Shown: piece after piece, positions 10,041 through 22,605 of the stretch
How the letters are laid out: every line of letters starts with the position of its first letter
Numbering within the stretch: position 1 is the first letter of the stretch
Assembly: GCA_013248845.1 (NCBI GenBank)
Contig: WSQC01000044.1
Coordinates: forward strand, 1 to 64,000
Direction: 5' to 3'
Origin: Passalora sequoiae
Taxonomy: Eukaryota > Ascomycota > Dothideomycetes > Mycosphaerellales > Mycosphaerellaceae
Length of the DNA stretch: 64,000 nt
Notes under the pieces: generated by a model
Databases searched by the model: none
The model's input: the letters and a program-made list of their open reading frames with translations, nothing else
Told to the model about the DNA's origin: nothing
Position numbers and translations under genes: made by a program

Positions 10041-13000
10041 ATGGCGTTCGCCTCGAGAAATACCAAATCGCGAGCCGCACTGTTCGCTGGCTTACTCGGC
10101 ACACTCGGGTCTAGAGCGGCACCATCAGTAAATGTAGATCTCAGGACGTCCTTTGGAGCACCGCCATATCTCATAGAACTCCTGGAGACCGCCGCCGAAG
10201 AGAATGCGACCTCATATTTCCCACTGCTCGACCACATTGCAGACGGCTATTTCGATGCTGCCAAGACGGACGAAGACCTGTATAACAGCTTTACGGTATT
10301 GTTGAAAGAGCAAGGTAGGATCATAGCAGAGATATGTTATGGAAACTGTGCGGACGATAGTATAAAGTCGACTCACGGTCCACATTAGTACCGCGGTGCT
10401 ATCGTCCTCTACAGCACTTCCTCAGACAATGTTCCACACTGTATGAGACTGACTGACACGATGCGCTTGGCAGGACACCTCCATGACGAAGAGCTGTCTT
10501 CATTCGATTACGCACTTTCGATTCATTCTGCAGCGCCTCGAATCGAAGCGCATTACCAATTCTACAACACATCGATACATCCCTCAGCAGCAGAACATAC
10601 AGGAAATGATTGCCATAGCTGGGTACATGTGCCGTTTAGTGGTAAGAGTTATTGCACGCCTGAGCTGGAAGAATCGGCAGCATGGGCATTGGGTGGTGCG
10701 GGAAGCAGGCTGAATGAGCTGCCATTCGATAGAGTACTGGGTGATTCCCTCAGTCAGCGACCTTCTGTGCTGTACGCAGATCTCATGTCAGAGGCATTTC
10801 GCAAATTCCACAAGACCCTCCGCAAGACGGCCAAGGAAGGTAAAACTTCCTATAGAGTAAGGTATAGGGCTCCGGGGAACGTAGACAGAAAGCCGCTTGC
10901 AGTCAGTGGCTACGGCGTCGAGCTTGCATTGAAGCGAACAGACTACATCGTCATCGATGATCGACAGGCTGAAAATGCGGCGAAAGTCAGTGCCACAGAC
11001 GCTACCCTGAACGAGGAGGAAGTACCAGACCTCCGGCCACTTTCAAAATCCGAGCTAAAGCGACTTGGTGTGAAGGCGGCAAGCTTCATTATGGGCAGTG
11101 AAAAACCGTTCGACACGCTTTTGCGCCTGTCTCAGGATTTTCCGAAGCATTCCAGCTCGATAGCATCGGCCAACATTTCCGAGGAATTTGTGCAAGAACA
11201 CGGCGAAAACCGAGATGTAATACTGCCATCTGGATACAACGTGATGTGGATCAATGGGGTGCAAATTATGCCGAGAGACATCGATGCATACTCTTTGCTT
11301 GAGCATCTACGTAGGGAGCGTAAGATGATCAACGGCGTGCGCGAAATTGGGTTGAGCGGACTTGAGGCTGTGAATTTGCTGTCCCACGAAGCAATCACGG
11401 AATCGCAAGTTGAGCAGGAAGTGCAGCGGTACGACTGGCGAGATGATCACGAGGGCGGCAACGTGATCATTTGGATGAACGACATCGAGAAGGACAAGAG
11501 ATATGAGGAATGGCCGAAAATGGTTCAAGCACTCCTGCAGCGGACATTTCCTGGCCAGCTTCCTTCTGTTCGGAAGGACCTGCACAACCTGGTCATTCCG
11601 GTTGACCTAGCTGAGTACACAGATGCAGTCTTAGTCACTGAACAGCTTCGAAGCTTTGTTTCACGCAAAGTACCCATCAGATTTGGTCTCGTGCCATATA
11701 TCAGGTCTTCGTCTACGGCGGAACAGACCAAGATTGTGTACTATCTCATTGATAGATACGGCTTGACTGCAGCTCTTGCATACCTTGAGAATTCGATCAA
11801 TAGTGCCGGCAAGAACTTTGGCAAGCCAGACGAGAGGCAATTTTCGGCCTCAGTCGAGGATCGGACGTTACGCCCAAACAAGGTCGCATTGTCCATGGAC
11901 GAAATCTTGGACGATCCGAATCTTCACAAACAGGTCTCAGGCGCCCAAGCCTACATTTCGAGGATCGGAAGCATTGACCCGACACCGCCAATCCTCATCA
12001 ATGGCGCACCTGTAGCGCGCACAGAAGACTGGCTTCAGACGATGAGCCAGCGAGTATCGATGGACGTACGGGTGGTGCAGCAAGCAATATTCGAACAGAA
12101 AGTGACCGATGACGACTATTTGCCTCATCTCTTCCTGGAAAACGCCAGTCTCAAGCGCAACCCACTAGTGATACCAGAAGATGACAGCAGCGTCCGTCAT
12201 GTGAATCTTGGAGAGCTCCCGGAGCTCGCCGACTTGCCTGGTCTGCCCGCCAGCAAAGACACTATCGAGCGTGAGCTTTTTCATATCACCCTAGCTGCTG
12301 ATCTTGATTGCCAGGAAGGTTTCACGCAGCTCATGGAGGCGCTGCTGCTTCACAGAAAGCACGATAACATCGAGCTCGCGCTTCTTCACATCCCCAGGGG
12401 TGGCTCTAGCAGCTTGCGCCTAGGGTCCGATTACGACAAGTCTTCAGGCGAGGAGTTTTTACGCAGTTTGCTGGAGCAATACGACACCTTGGCTGCTGAA
12501 GATCAGTATCAGCCAGAAGGTTCGAGCGAGTTCTCCACGAGACAGAAATTGTACGCGGAGCTGTACAAGACTGCGGCCATGGAAAGTATCCCCGAAATGG
12601 AGGAGCAGGTCCGCGCCATTTGGGCACCCTTTCGAAACACTATTCATGCCCTGGGCATAACGCCCGGACAAAAGGCCTTGGTCATCAATGGCAGAGTAGC
12701 TGGGCCCATGTCAGATACTCTTGAGCTTGACACTTCAGACTTGGAAGCACTCTACGCATACGAGCGGAAGAGGCGACTCCTCCCGGCAGCTAAAGCTATT
12801 GAGGGTCTGAGTCTCAGCGAGAAAGCAGCAACGCCGTTGGCGTTTGCCCGAATCTCGAATTTGATCGCATTGTCACTGGTGTCGGACGTGCCAGAAGGTA
12901 TCTTCGAGGCAGCACCTACCGTTCGTACCGATATCTTCAGGAAGTGGAATTCTAGTCATACAGCCATTCACGTTGGCGATGAGAAGACTGCGACGATACA

Positions 13001-14885
13001 TATAGTCACGGCTGTGGACCCTGCCTCAGAAGCTGCTCAGAGATGGATCCCGATCATAAAGGTTATGTCGGAGCTGCAAGGCGTGCACACCAAAGTTTTC
13101 CTGAATCCACGAGATCGCCTGGACGAAATTCCCATCAAGCGCTTCTATAGGCAGGTGCTGAGCTCCAAACCACTTTTCAACAGCGACGGTTCATTGCAGG
13201 GCAACTCTGCGCAATTCAGTGGACTACCTGCTGAAGCGTTGCTCAACCTCGGCATGGATCTGCCTCCTGCATGGCTTGTGGCGCCGAAGGAGACCATCTA
13301 TGATCCGGACAATATCAAGTTAAGCTTGGTCAAGAGAGGGAACATCGATGCCACTTACGAGCTGCGCAACATTCTCATCGAAGGTCATTCGCGTGACCTT
13401 GCTGCAGGAGGTATGCCACCACGTGGAGCACAACTTGTTCTGGGCACCGAGCACGACTCCCATTTTGCAGACACAATCATCATGGCCAACCTGGGGTACT
13501 TCCAGTTCAAAGCGAGCCCAGGGTTGTATAATCTGGCGCTCCAGAACGGACGAAGCGAAGAGATTTTCAAGATTGACAGCGCAGGCACGAAAGGGCATGC
13601 AGCAGCACCTGGAGACAACACCACCGAGATTGCGTTGATGAGCTTCAGAGGGGCCACGATATATCCTCGAATATCCCGGAAGCCTGGGATGGAGGACGAA
13701 GACGTGCTTGAGCCGGCAAAGTCTGCTCTTGAGACTTCTCTTGAGACTGTCGCACGTGGAGCGGATAAGCTATTGGCGCAAGTGGGTCTGAAGTCGTCGC
13801 AAGCCAGCAAGTACCTCTCCAAGGCCGCCAAACTTGGCTCCGGCCTGTTTCTGGGCGCCGGCAAGACTGACATGTTAGCAGATGGTCACGCTGACATCAA
13901 TATCTTTTCTGTCGCGTCCGGGCACCTGTACGAGCGTATGCTCAACATCATGATGGTTTCAGTGATGAAGCACACCAAGCACAGCGTCAAGTTCTGGTTC
14001 ATCGAGCAGTTCTTGTCGCCGTCCTTCAAGGACTTCTTGCCGGCCATGGCTGAGGAGTACGGCTTCCAATATGAGATGGTCACGTACAAATGGCCGCACT
14101 GGTTGCGGTCGCAGAAGGAAAAGCAGCGCGAGATCTGGGGCTACAAAATACTGTTCCTAGACGTGCTGTTCCCGCTGGACTTGGACAAAGTCATTTTCGT
14201 GGACGCCGACCAGATCGTGCGGACAGACATGTACGAGCTTGTGCAGCATGACCTCCACGGTGCACCCTACGCTTTCACGCCCATGTGTGACTCGAGAAGT
14301 GAGATGGAAGGGTTCAGATTCTGGAAACAGGGCTACTGGAAGAACTTCTTGAAGGGACTTCCGTATCATATATCGGCACTCTACGTCGTCGATCTGAAGA
14401 GGTTCCGACAACTGGCCGCTGGTGACCGACTGAGGCAGAACTACCATCAGCTATCGGCCGACCCTAACAGCTTGAGTAACCTCGACCAGGATCTGCCGAA
14501 TCACATGCAGTCACTACTACCAATCCACAGTCTCCCACAGGAATGGTTGTGGTGCGAGACGTGGTGTTCCGACGAAAGTCTGCAGAAGGCGAAGACTATT
14601 GACCTTTGCAACAATCCTCAGACGAAGGAACCGAAACTTGACCGAGCACGAAGGCAGGTACCGGAATGGACGGAATACGATGATGAGATTGCCGCTGTGG
14701 CCAAGCGACACAAGGAGCAGCAGATGGGCGCAACTCGGATGGAGTCCGGCGCGGGACTACCAGATGTGCGCGAGGGGATGCGAAAGGAGGAGGAGAAGAA
14801 GGAGAGTATCCAGGAGCTACTGCAGCGAGAAGATGCGGAACGTGAGCGGGACAAGGAGAAGGGAGGACAGCACGATGAGCTATAG
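10041..14885 (+). CDS. UDP-glucose:glycoprotein glucosyltransferase (ER folding sensor, GT24)
   Basis: Re-glucosylates N-glycans of misfolded glycoproteins in the ER lumen so that calnexin can rebind them. Exon 1 is 10041..10314 and exon 2 is 10474..14885; the 159-nt intron (GTAGGA...GGCAG) joins LLKEQ to GHLHDEELSSF, giving 1561 residues. The N-terminus has a short hydrophobic run (AALFAGLLGTLGSRA) as a weak signal peptide. The long middle part carries the thioredoxin-like repeats of the family, seen as HSAAPRIEAHYQFYNTS early on. The GT24 catalytic domain occupies roughly residues 1230-1510 and includes the DxD site in FVDADQIVRTDM and a WLWCETWCSD block. The last four residues are HDEL, a canonical ER retrieval signal. 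Length is typical of the family. No break seen. Confidence 0.95.
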
Positions 14886-15443
14886 GGGACATGTATAGAG
14901 AGGTAGACTGTAAACTGTAGTTGTACTACTGATCGATACATGCATTCATTTGTGCACATAGCCACACGACGCGGCCTCTGATGTACAGGAAGTTGTGCAG
15001 TGCGCAGGTACCCCGATCCGATCATGCTGTGCGACATGGAGGGCCTTGGTTACCTTCAACACTTTCAGTATAGTACTTGCTGTATTTATGCTACATGATG
15101 ATGATGATGATCATGTCGCTTGAAAGTGTACATTGTACGTACATGTCGAGCGCTTGAGCGACATTACATGGTACGTGCACTTGTGTTTCATCCCCCGATC
15201 GTCCTTGCCCTGTATGTACACTCACTACTACTGACTGGGGAAGCGACCACGCAGTCCTTCCTTCCTTCCTTCCTTCCTTCCTTCCTACTTCAACCACACT
15301 TGCCGTCGTCAACATGGCAATCGCGCCTTCGCCACTGAAGACACTCGTCCCTCCCTCCCTCCCTACTTCTTCTTCTTCTTCCGCTTCTTCTTTTTTCTTC
15401 TTCTCCTTCAAAAGGGCACACATCCCAACATCCAACACCCACC
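14886..15443. promoter_or_regulatory. Promoter region of the PhiA-like gene with pyrimidine tracts
   Basis: This 558-bp spacer contains an ATG/ATC trinucleotide run near 15094-15114, a CCTT tetranucleotide run of about 7.5 units at 15256-15286, and a nearly pure pyrimidine tract at about 15346-15409, ending some 35 bp before the start codon. Pyrimidine-rich tracts just upstream of the transcription start are typical of strongly expressed genes in filamentous fungi, which suits a wall protein. The regulatory role is inference. Confidence 0.5.
15256..15286. repeat. CCTT tetranucleotide microsatellite
   Basis: About 7.5 perfect CCTT units, 160 bp upstream of the PhiA-like start codon. Confidence 0.9.
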
Positions 15444-16191
15444 ATGAAGACCACATTCCTCGCCGCCGTCAGCCTCGCATCGCTCACTGGCGCCGCCTCG
15501 GACTTCTACCTCCTCGCCCTCCGCTCCGCTTCCCCCATCCACTTCGGCCAAATCAACGCCAACGGCGGAGGTCTCTTCATCGGCAAGCCGCCATCCACCG
15601 ACTGTCCGAATCTTCCCGAGCTCAACGGCACCTGCCCAAACGATACCTCGACCGTATACGCCATCTCTGATGCACGCACCCGCCTCGACTCCTATGGCTC
15701 TCTCTACCTCGACGTCATTGTCCCGGGCGGACAGCAGATGTAATTCACCCTTCTTTTCATTCCTCCCACCACCTCCCTGCCGTGTGATAGGATAGTTCGA
15801 ATTGCACCCCTTGACACTCTCCAATAGCTACATCGAACCGACATGCGGCAAAGTCCAATACACCCGTCCCCACAGCGCTTTCTCTCCCCAAGGCTCCATC
15901 CTCGGTGGCTGGTTTCTCTCCGCTCCACAAGGCGGTTTGGCCTTCCTTGCCTTTCAGAACGGAACCTTCTTCTGCCCGGTCAATAACGAGACGGACCCGG
16001 TGACCAAGGGGCCCAAGGGACCGTGGCAGATGGTAAGTCCACTGATGAGTGCACACTCCTAGAGCCATGTCTTACGAACGTGATTATAGTACGCGAGCCT
16101 GCCCAACGTCACCCTCCCGAGCAAACAGTGTCTGGGAGCGGACTTGTTGGCGAGCAATGCTTCTGGACCGGGCGCGTTCCAGTATAATTAG
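15444..16191 (+). CDS. Secreted PhiA-like cell wall protein (3 exons)
   Basis: Resembles the PhiA/IgE-binding wall protein family of filamentous ascomycetes, linked in Aspergillus to conidiogenous cell walls. Exons are 15444..15739, 15828..16032 and 16090..16191, with donors GTAATT and GTAAGT and acceptors AATAG and TATAG. All phases agree and give 200 residues. The first 18 or so residues form a clear signal peptide (MKTTFLAAVSLASLTGAAS). The mature part opens DFYLLALRSASPIHF, the hallmark start of the family, followed by the GGQQ segment that spans the first splice site, then Cys pairs (TDCPNL, GTCPND, PTCGK, FFCPV, KQCLGADL). Several N-glycosylation sequons are present. No GPI signal is visible. 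The gene ends about 300 bp from mis14, which converges on it. Confidence 0.85.
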
Positions 16192-16494
16192 TGGAATGTT
16201 GGGAGAATGACTTGATGATTGTCCGTGACGCACAGGTAATGCATAAGCTTCGATGGTATGGGTTGAGAGTTCGGCAAGTTCGGTGTTTGCAATGTGTTGA
16301 CGAGTATGGGATGCAATCAAAGACACACGAAGAACGGGAACGACAAATGTATACTCACGCATCATGAGCACAACGCACTGCATATTGATCTCTACTCTCG
16401 AGTTCTTCCATCTCTTCCATGACAACACAAAACCTGTCCAGTACTCCATATCAATCCCTGGGTATCATAAACATCACAACACATCCTCCGCCTC

Positions 16495-17214
16495 TCATTT
16501 CTCCTCAACCACCTCAACCGCCTTCTGCGCCTTCTCCAACTTCTCTATCGCCGCTGGCATCCCCTCCCTCAATACCCTCAAGCTCTGCCGCCCCCTCTGC
16601 AAGGAAGCCTCAATTTCATCCCCTCTCTCTACCTCCCCCAGTTCCACCCTCGCCGCCAACGCCTCCCGCATCCTCACCTCCCTCATTCGCTCAACCCTCG
16701 CCTCCAGCTCACGATCCTGACCCGCAAACGCCCTCACAAACTCCTCCGCCGTCTCCTTCGGCGCTTTCCTCCTCAAATTCGCCAGCTCCAGCGTCCGCGC
16801 CTCGATCTGGGCGCTGAGGTTCTGGACGCGTTGCGCCAGTTTCGAGTCGAAGGGTTCGAGCTCCTCTTCTGCTTCCAGGCCGGACGTTGAGGTTGCGTCG
16901 AGGCCGTTGATGGTGATGGAGGGTTTGGCGTGCGTGAAGGTCGTGTGGATGTACTCGTCGAGGATGCGGGTGATGCGCGTGCGGAGCTCTTCCGTCTTGT
17001 GCTCGGTGTTTGCATCGGAGGAGGCGTTGGGCGATGATGATGGCTTGGGAGGCGGGATCTCTTTGTCGAGTTTTTCGCGCGCGAGCGTGGTAAGGTTGGA
17101 GATGAGGTAAGTTAGGTCTGCGGGGGATTGTAGTTCGATTTTGCGGTGGGTGGAGGCTGTTACGCGTTCTCCTTCGCCCTCCCACTGTTTGTCGAAGTCG
17201 ACTAGTTGTGCCAT
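16495..17214 (-). CDS. mis14: Kinetochore protein Mis14/Nsl1
   Basis: Subunit of the Mis12/MIND complex that links centromeric nucleosomes to outer kinetochore microtubule-binding proteins. Single exon, 239 residues, from ATG at 17214. The family signature HRKIELQSPADLTYLI lies at about residues 23-38, followed by a Pro/Ser-rich loop, then RITRILDEYIHTTFTHAKPS and the INGLDA motif near residue 104. The C-terminal half is strongly helical and charged with long heptad-like Leu/Arg/Glu patterns, as expected for the rod of the MIND complex. Local GC content is high and CT-rich on the opposite strand. Call rests on the IELQSPADL signature and the overall order; confident but from memory of the family. 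Confidence 0.82.
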   Translation of the reverse strand: MAQLVDFDKQWEGEGERVTASTHRKIELQSPADLTYLISNLTTLAREKLDKEIPPPKPSSSPNASSDANTEHKTEELRTRITRILDEYIHTTFTHAKPSITINGLDATSTSGLEAEEELEPFDSKLAQRVQNLSAQIEARTLELANLRRKAPKETAEEFVRAFAGQDRELEARVERMREVRMREALAARVELGEVERGDEIEASLQRGRQSLRVLREGMPAAIEKLEKAQKAVEVVEEK

Positions 17215-17786
17215 GATGTGAGTCTGTGATATTGGTTGATGCTGTGGACTATGGTTCGAAGATGCGGCATCGGTCGACGCGTGGGGGACGCGCTAGCTTC
17301 GCCAATAAATGCGGGGCACAAGATGCCTGTCCTGGACTAGGTTGGAGTCTTATCGGAAGGTGCGAGCCCCCGAAGCGGACAGCTGCAGCGTCATTAAATC
17401 CGAGGCTGTTCCAGCGTCGAGTCAATACGAGACGCTGTCGCACGTATTGAATCGAGGCTGAGCAAAAAGACAACAAGGCGGAACGGTGAGGCTGATGAGA
17501 GCGTTTGGGCGAGTGTCGAGTAAATGGTGTAGAAGAAGCGCAAAAGCACTAGCAACAGTACAGCCATACCCAAAAGCAATACCATTCCCACCAGACGCCC
17601 TCCATATGCGTACCCTCGTTCTAACATCGCTGTCAAATGATCGCTGTATCTCGCGCCGTCGCAGGTGTCCATATTTCCGAACCCAGAACCATGATGCCCT
17701 ACACAACACTCCCATCGTCTAAACATTGATCTCAAAGCTCCATGCCCAATTTGCTGTGTCACAGTGCTGTTTGGTATACATAGTTC
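17215..17786. other. Intergenic, about 570 bp; promoter of mis14
   Basis: Spacer between two minus-strand genes. A minus-strand open frame here (17762..17394) contains one strongly hydrophobic stretch, but it has no good start context or recognisable family and is not annotated as a gene. Confidence 0.4.
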
Positions 17787-18297
17787 TTACTGTGGCAATA
17801 TCGCTGCCGCCTCTTCGTCCGTAAGGATTATCTCCTCGACGGGATCCGGTCGGTGTTCGAGATCGCTATCGTGCTCGTAGTCGGCGTAGGAAGGCAGGAA
17901 CAGCTCCTGGTTCCAGTCGAAACCTTGCGATGATTTGACGCATGTGACCAATCGAGGCGGTGCTTCCGAATGTGCGAGGTTGATTACGGTGTACTCGGTT
18001 TTCGAAAGTGACGAGCCTGAGATACTATAAGTCAGTATCCGTTAGAGTGTCGCCGGTGAAGTCATCAGCTGGTCATGTCTGTGGCCTACCGAGTAACGAC
18101 GGCCATCGAGGTGACACATGGTCCCTCACGCCCGACGGTGTGCAGTCAGACGCTCTCTGCTTGCCCTTGGAGGAGGATAGTGTAGGGGTCGTGTGCGAGC
18201 TCATTGAGCTTCCATAGTATGAGCTGGGCGACGAGCTGGAGCTTCCAGCCACAGCGGCGGCTTGCTTTCGTCGGGGGATCGCGATCGAAGATGACAT
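17787..18297 (-). CDS. Small hypothetical acidic protein (2 exons)
   Basis: Family not recognised. Exon 1 is 18297..18090 and exon 2 is 18016..17787; donor GTAGGC and acceptor CTCAG give 145 residues. The N-terminal half is Ser-rich and basic (IPRRKQAAAV, then Ser runs and SSKGKQRA), so it is probably disordered. The C-terminal half has a more conserved look: SLSKTEYTVINLAHS, a CVKSSQGFDWNQELFLPSY core and an acidic end EEIILTDEEAAAILPQ. An alternative donor GTGAGG about 40 nt earlier would break the frame with this acceptor. The FDWNQELFLP segment has the feel of a short peptide that binds a partner, but this is speculation. No signal or membrane segment. Confidence 0.55.
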
Positions 18298-19007
18298 GCT
18301 GGAAACTCGATGTATGCTCGCGTCTCAGATCCTCCTGATATTCCTCGAGCAAGGCACGGTAGGATTCAAAACACGTACGAGGGCGAGATTATCAAAGGTC
18401 TGCAAGATGTGTGTATGCAGGAGGAGACATCAATGTACTACTAGTGGTCATGCACGACGGGCATATCATCAGGTGCATGACTCGATGGAAGAAGCTTGCT
18501 TAATGCCTGCAAGGCAGCATGTGATCCTCCCGCATTATCGCTAGCTGCCGCCCCGATCATGGCTGAGCGAGTATTGGTCGCAGTCGAATCACTTCAAGCG
18601 CTTGGTGGTGGTTCCAATAGCAATATATCGTTGGTAACCATACGTCTATTCGTACACTGCCACTCCCATCTGACTGATTACCACTCTCATTACATGTTTC
18701 CATAGAAACCCTCCCATCGTCGTAAACGCGACCTGCGCACACGCTGGTATCAAACGCCGCTGTGTCCGTGACCATCTACCACGTTCTCTCTGGTGTAGTA
18801 ATCATCTCTTCTTCGTCCGCCATCTGTGCGGATAATCGTACAGCTCTTCCGGGTATCACGAAATCGACATCAAACTGCTCCTCCACAATCCTACTACCAA
18901 AAACGCTCCGCCGTGGCGTTGCAGTGATTCGGAAATCATACAATTACATGTCAGTCCATCTCCCAATTCCCTCCCCAATCGAAAGTGTTGTTGCTCTAAT
19001 GTGATGT
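18298..19007. other. Intergenic, about 710 bp
   Basis: Between the 3' end of the RasGAP gene and the start of the small hypothetical gene, both minus strand. No coding signal I can support. Confidence 0.45.
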
Positions 19008-21512
19008 CTACGTGCGCTTCCGAGCGAAACGTCGATTGAGTAATTGTAGGACCTTGGAAACGTTGAATTGGACATATTCGAGATCGAGATCTTCCTGTTG
19101 CTCCTTTTGCATCTCGAGAAGGTCATCGAGCTTCAAGTCCAGCTCCAAAAGCCCACGATTACGTCCTTTGTAGTGCAAGCTGATAACGAACGTACCAGGG
19201 CTGGGACTGGTAATGTTGAAGTAGATGTTAGCTCGTCGGTTCTCTGGCACGTTGCTCTTCTGTATTACTCCCTGTTTCTCCAATTCCTGGTGGGTAAATT
19301 TGTATGGTCCCAGGACCTTGGTCGTCTGCCCACGTTTCGACGTGCCTTCTGACTGGCCACGAACGTTGTGCAGATAGCTCTTGTATGTCTCTAGTTGGCC
19401 GACAAGGTAGGTGTTGTGGTCGCGGATCGTGCGAAAGACCTCGCCAAGCTTCTGGGTTTCTGCGATGACTTTCTCCTTGAGCGAGCCAAGGTGAACCAGC
19501 TCCTGCTCGACCTCATCTCTAAGCATAGCATAACTGTCGTCTTTGTCGATCACGCCAAGTTCCTGCAGCTGGTTCAGTAGTTCCATCGCGCGAATGCCCT
19601 TTCGGACCATCACTGAATCGTTCTTTGTCGTGGCTGCAGCCTCTGCAATCCTGTCTAGCTTGAGAGGTCTGCGCATCACCATCGAATTTGCAGGCAGTGA
19701 GCGCATGATCATCACAAAGGTCGACTTGGCTTCCATGAAGTAGACTTCCTCCTGTGTGATGTCCAGGGCTGCAGTGAAGTCGTCCAGCGATGTTTCCCAT
19801 TTGCTGTACAATGGCAAATTGATCGCTCTGTTGTCCTTCCGAGGTAATTGTACAGGTGCACCTCCGAGCTCACCCAAGAGTTGATTGAGGTGTGAACTTT
19901 CGTCCTTTGCAAGCTCCTTGGCGTGCCGTTCCAAAAGAGCATGCATTGCATACACCTCGTTCAGTGTGATCGAGAGCTCAAGATCCTTCTTCGACAGCGC
20001 GACATAGTTGTCCATTTCGAGCGTTTCGTAAAAGTCCTGCACCTCACAGAGATCCATCATGAACTTGTTGATGCGCTCCTTGTTGTTCTGGATGAACGGC
20101 TGTAGCTTCTGCATATAGGGCTCTTTGGCATAGCTGGGCTTGTTGGCCAGGTTCTGCAGCATTTTCGCAACGTAAGTCAATGTTCGCTTCGGATTTTCAG
20201 CTGGAGTTTGCTCAATGAGCATGTATGATCGTGGGGTAACGATGGCCGGATTGATGAAGCGGAGGAAGAAGAAGCCTCCGATCAAGGTACATATCGTTTG
20301 CTCTTGTGCATCAGGGTACTTTCTTCGTGTCAAACTGCGAATCTGCTTGCATATCCATCTGATGCCATAAGGCGTCTCCTCGAGACCCTCGATGATGGTG
20401 TCCAGGAACGAAGTGGCGATCTCAATCAGCATGTCTATCCGCGGAGCGATAATTCGCTGCACGTTCTCGTTGGCTGCTGCTTGTTCGGCAGTGATGCCTT
20501 TGGGCAAGTTGGCAGGTAATTGGCCACCATCTGCTTCGATCTTAGCGATCATACTTTCGTACACTTTGAGCGGGTTAATTTCCAAATCCAAATCCTTGAT
20601 TTCGATCAATGAGTTGATGCGTTCGGCAAGGACTGTCTTGAGGTAGCTTTGACCAGGTCCTCTTCGCGTATAAGTGGTCATCATGCGTGAGACTGGTGTA
20701 TTCGCTCGCAGGAGGGAAGAATAATCCGGGGTGTTGTCGAACTGGAAGGTAAGAACGGACTGGTGAATCGAATTAGCATGGGCGACGACCACATTGTGCG
20801 AGTTACGCTTACTTGGAACATAGTCAAGAGCAAGTGTTCTTCTCGACTCTCGTATTGGTTACCGTAGATGGTGAACATAACAGTTTGTAGAAGCTGGTCG
20901 ATCTCGGCCATTGTGACTAGACGGCACAGGTGCGCAATATGTCGTGGTTCGCTTTGCAACAAGAACAGCAGATTGCCATACTTTTGAGTCTTTTCATCAT
21001 TCGGAAACGAGCCTTCAGTGAGATCTACCGAGTCATCGAGGTGGCTCGCCACTTCTTCTTTCTTCAGCACTGTCAGCTCCTGGAACCTTGCCCGCAAAAA
21101 TTGCAACATCAGACATACCTCTTCGAGAGCCATGCGGTTCTGCACGAGCAACGCGATTCTGGAATCTAGGTATCGGACGTCCTTTTCGAGCACGAAGTTT
21201 TTCTTTGACTGAGATGATATCTTTGCCTTGAGTTCCCGTAGTGCTTTCTGGGCTGTTCCACGTCAGCTCAAGTCTGTATGATGTCGTGTCTTCTTATCCG
21301 TGCTCACCTCTTGCCAAGTCATCCTCAATTTCCAGATCTCTTTGGTTCGCATTCATGGACAGGTAGAGGGCGGTGACCGAATATCGCTTTGAGGCGCGCA
21401 TTGAGCGCGATCCTTCTTGGGAGTTCATGGTGTTTTGCCTGGTCACGGGCACATAGGAGGAGGCCGAAGACGAGGACGCGCGACTTGGAGTTTGCAGCAG
21501 TGAGACGGCCAT
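19008..21512 (-). CDS. Ras GTPase-activating protein with RasGAP C-terminal domain (3 exons)
   Basis: Negative regulator of Ras, like fission yeast Gap1/Sar1 and Aspergillus GapA. Exons are 21512..21308, 21252..20813 and 20759..19008; donors are GTGAGC and GTAAGC, acceptors AACAG and ACCAG, and the joined frame is 798 residues. The N-terminus is Ser-rich. A helical region (ALRELKAKISSQSKK) leads to the RasGAP domain, which includes SLLRANTPVSRMM with the presumed arginine finger and FLRFINPAIVTPRSYML, the FLR-region core. The C-terminal RasGAP_C domain shared with IQGAPs follows (KFTHQELEKQGVI, RANIYFNI, then a terminal helix ending RRFARKRT). IQGAPs lack the catalytic arginine but it is present here, so GAP activity is expected. 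The middle exon junction lies within the GAP domain and is well supported. Confidence 0.92.
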
Positions 21513-22179
21513 GGCGCGCAAGCCAGCAGCGACGTCTCTTTTACTGCTGTCGCGGTGGCGGTGACGGGCGCCAAAATGCGGGAAATGGCAGCAATCTCAC
21601 AAGTGGTCGTAGTCTTTTGGCGGAGACAAAGGCGTGGGTCGTGCTTGGAATGCGCGAAAAGTGGCCGCTCGGTGCAGCGCTTGTGGGGGTACAAGGTGCC
21701 TGACTGCGCTCCCTTACTTGGTGCAGTACGAAGGAGAGACGACGTGCTGGCGTATTGTTCGTTGTGCCGTGCTCTGCGTGGTCGAAGGTAGTGTAGTCGC
21801 AATATGTTATCGGGTGTTTCAAGTGCTGGTCACGCAGTCCTGAGACAGTCTGGTTACGCGATGTCCCACTGGAGCAGTGCTCGTCGGAGGTCGAATGTTT
21901 GCGCGGGGCTTCGTGGGATGTGCGGTGCCAGAGGTCGTGAGTTGTACCTAGTGCACTACTGTGGTAGGCTGCACGGTGATCGGGGGGTCGAAAGGCTCCC
22001 AAGTCTGGCGTGTGTGACGGGACCTCCTCACAATGATGGTGGTCGCGATGCGGTTGTTTCGCTAGTGCGATGTTTCAGGCCTGCCGACCGCGCTGTGCTG
22101 CGCTTGGATACGTCTCGCAACTCAGCTTTGACGTGCTGGGAAAGGCACATGTACTGTCGTGATGGGGAGAGGGGGCGAA

Positions 22180-22250
22180 ATGTGTGTGTGTGTGTGTGTA
22201 AGTGTGTGTGTAGGTATATGTGTGTGCGTGTGTGTGTGTGTGTGTGTGTG
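22180..22250. repeat. GT dinucleotide-rich microsatellite
   Basis: Two main TG/GT runs (about 22181-22212 and 22220-22250) interrupted by a few substitutions. Confidence 0.9.
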
Positions 22251-22494
22251 ACGGGAGCTGGAGGAGTTCTCAGTTCGCAGCACCTGACCACCTGCACACC
22301 CGATTGATGATAGAGTTAAGGCACATCTCGACCGAGGGGACGCACTAGTACTGCAGGACGACCAATGCAGCGAATGGCACTTGCGCACGTTTGGCCATTC
22401 CATTGCTCAGAGTCAGGGGTAGGCGAAATCATCGTCACCTCCACTGTCCATGCCATGCCGGCCGCAGTCAGTCCAACAACACAGCAACGCTTGA

Positions 22495-22605
22495 TTGAAT
22501 GATTGAATGAATGAATGAATGAATGAATTAGTGAATAGATGATTAGCTGATTGTCTGATCGATTGATTGACTGATCGATTGAACGATTAATCGATTGATT
22601 CAATC
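22495..22605. repeat. GAAT/GATT tetranucleotide repeat tract
   Basis: Starts with GAAT units at about 22503-22528 and degenerates into GATT/GATC-type quasi-repeats up to about 22605. Confidence 0.8.

Noticed and set aside
17394..17762. Minus-strand open frame with a strongly hydrophobic stretch, possible small membrane protein
   Set aside because: The apparent start is GTG, there is no recognisable family, and it fills the spacer between two well-placed genes. Hydrophobic runs arise easily by chance in such frames.
21804..22307. 167-codon plus-strand frame ending in a Val/Cys-rich tract
   Set aside because: The tail is the GT microsatellite translated. The rest lies upstream of the RasGAP gene with no family support.
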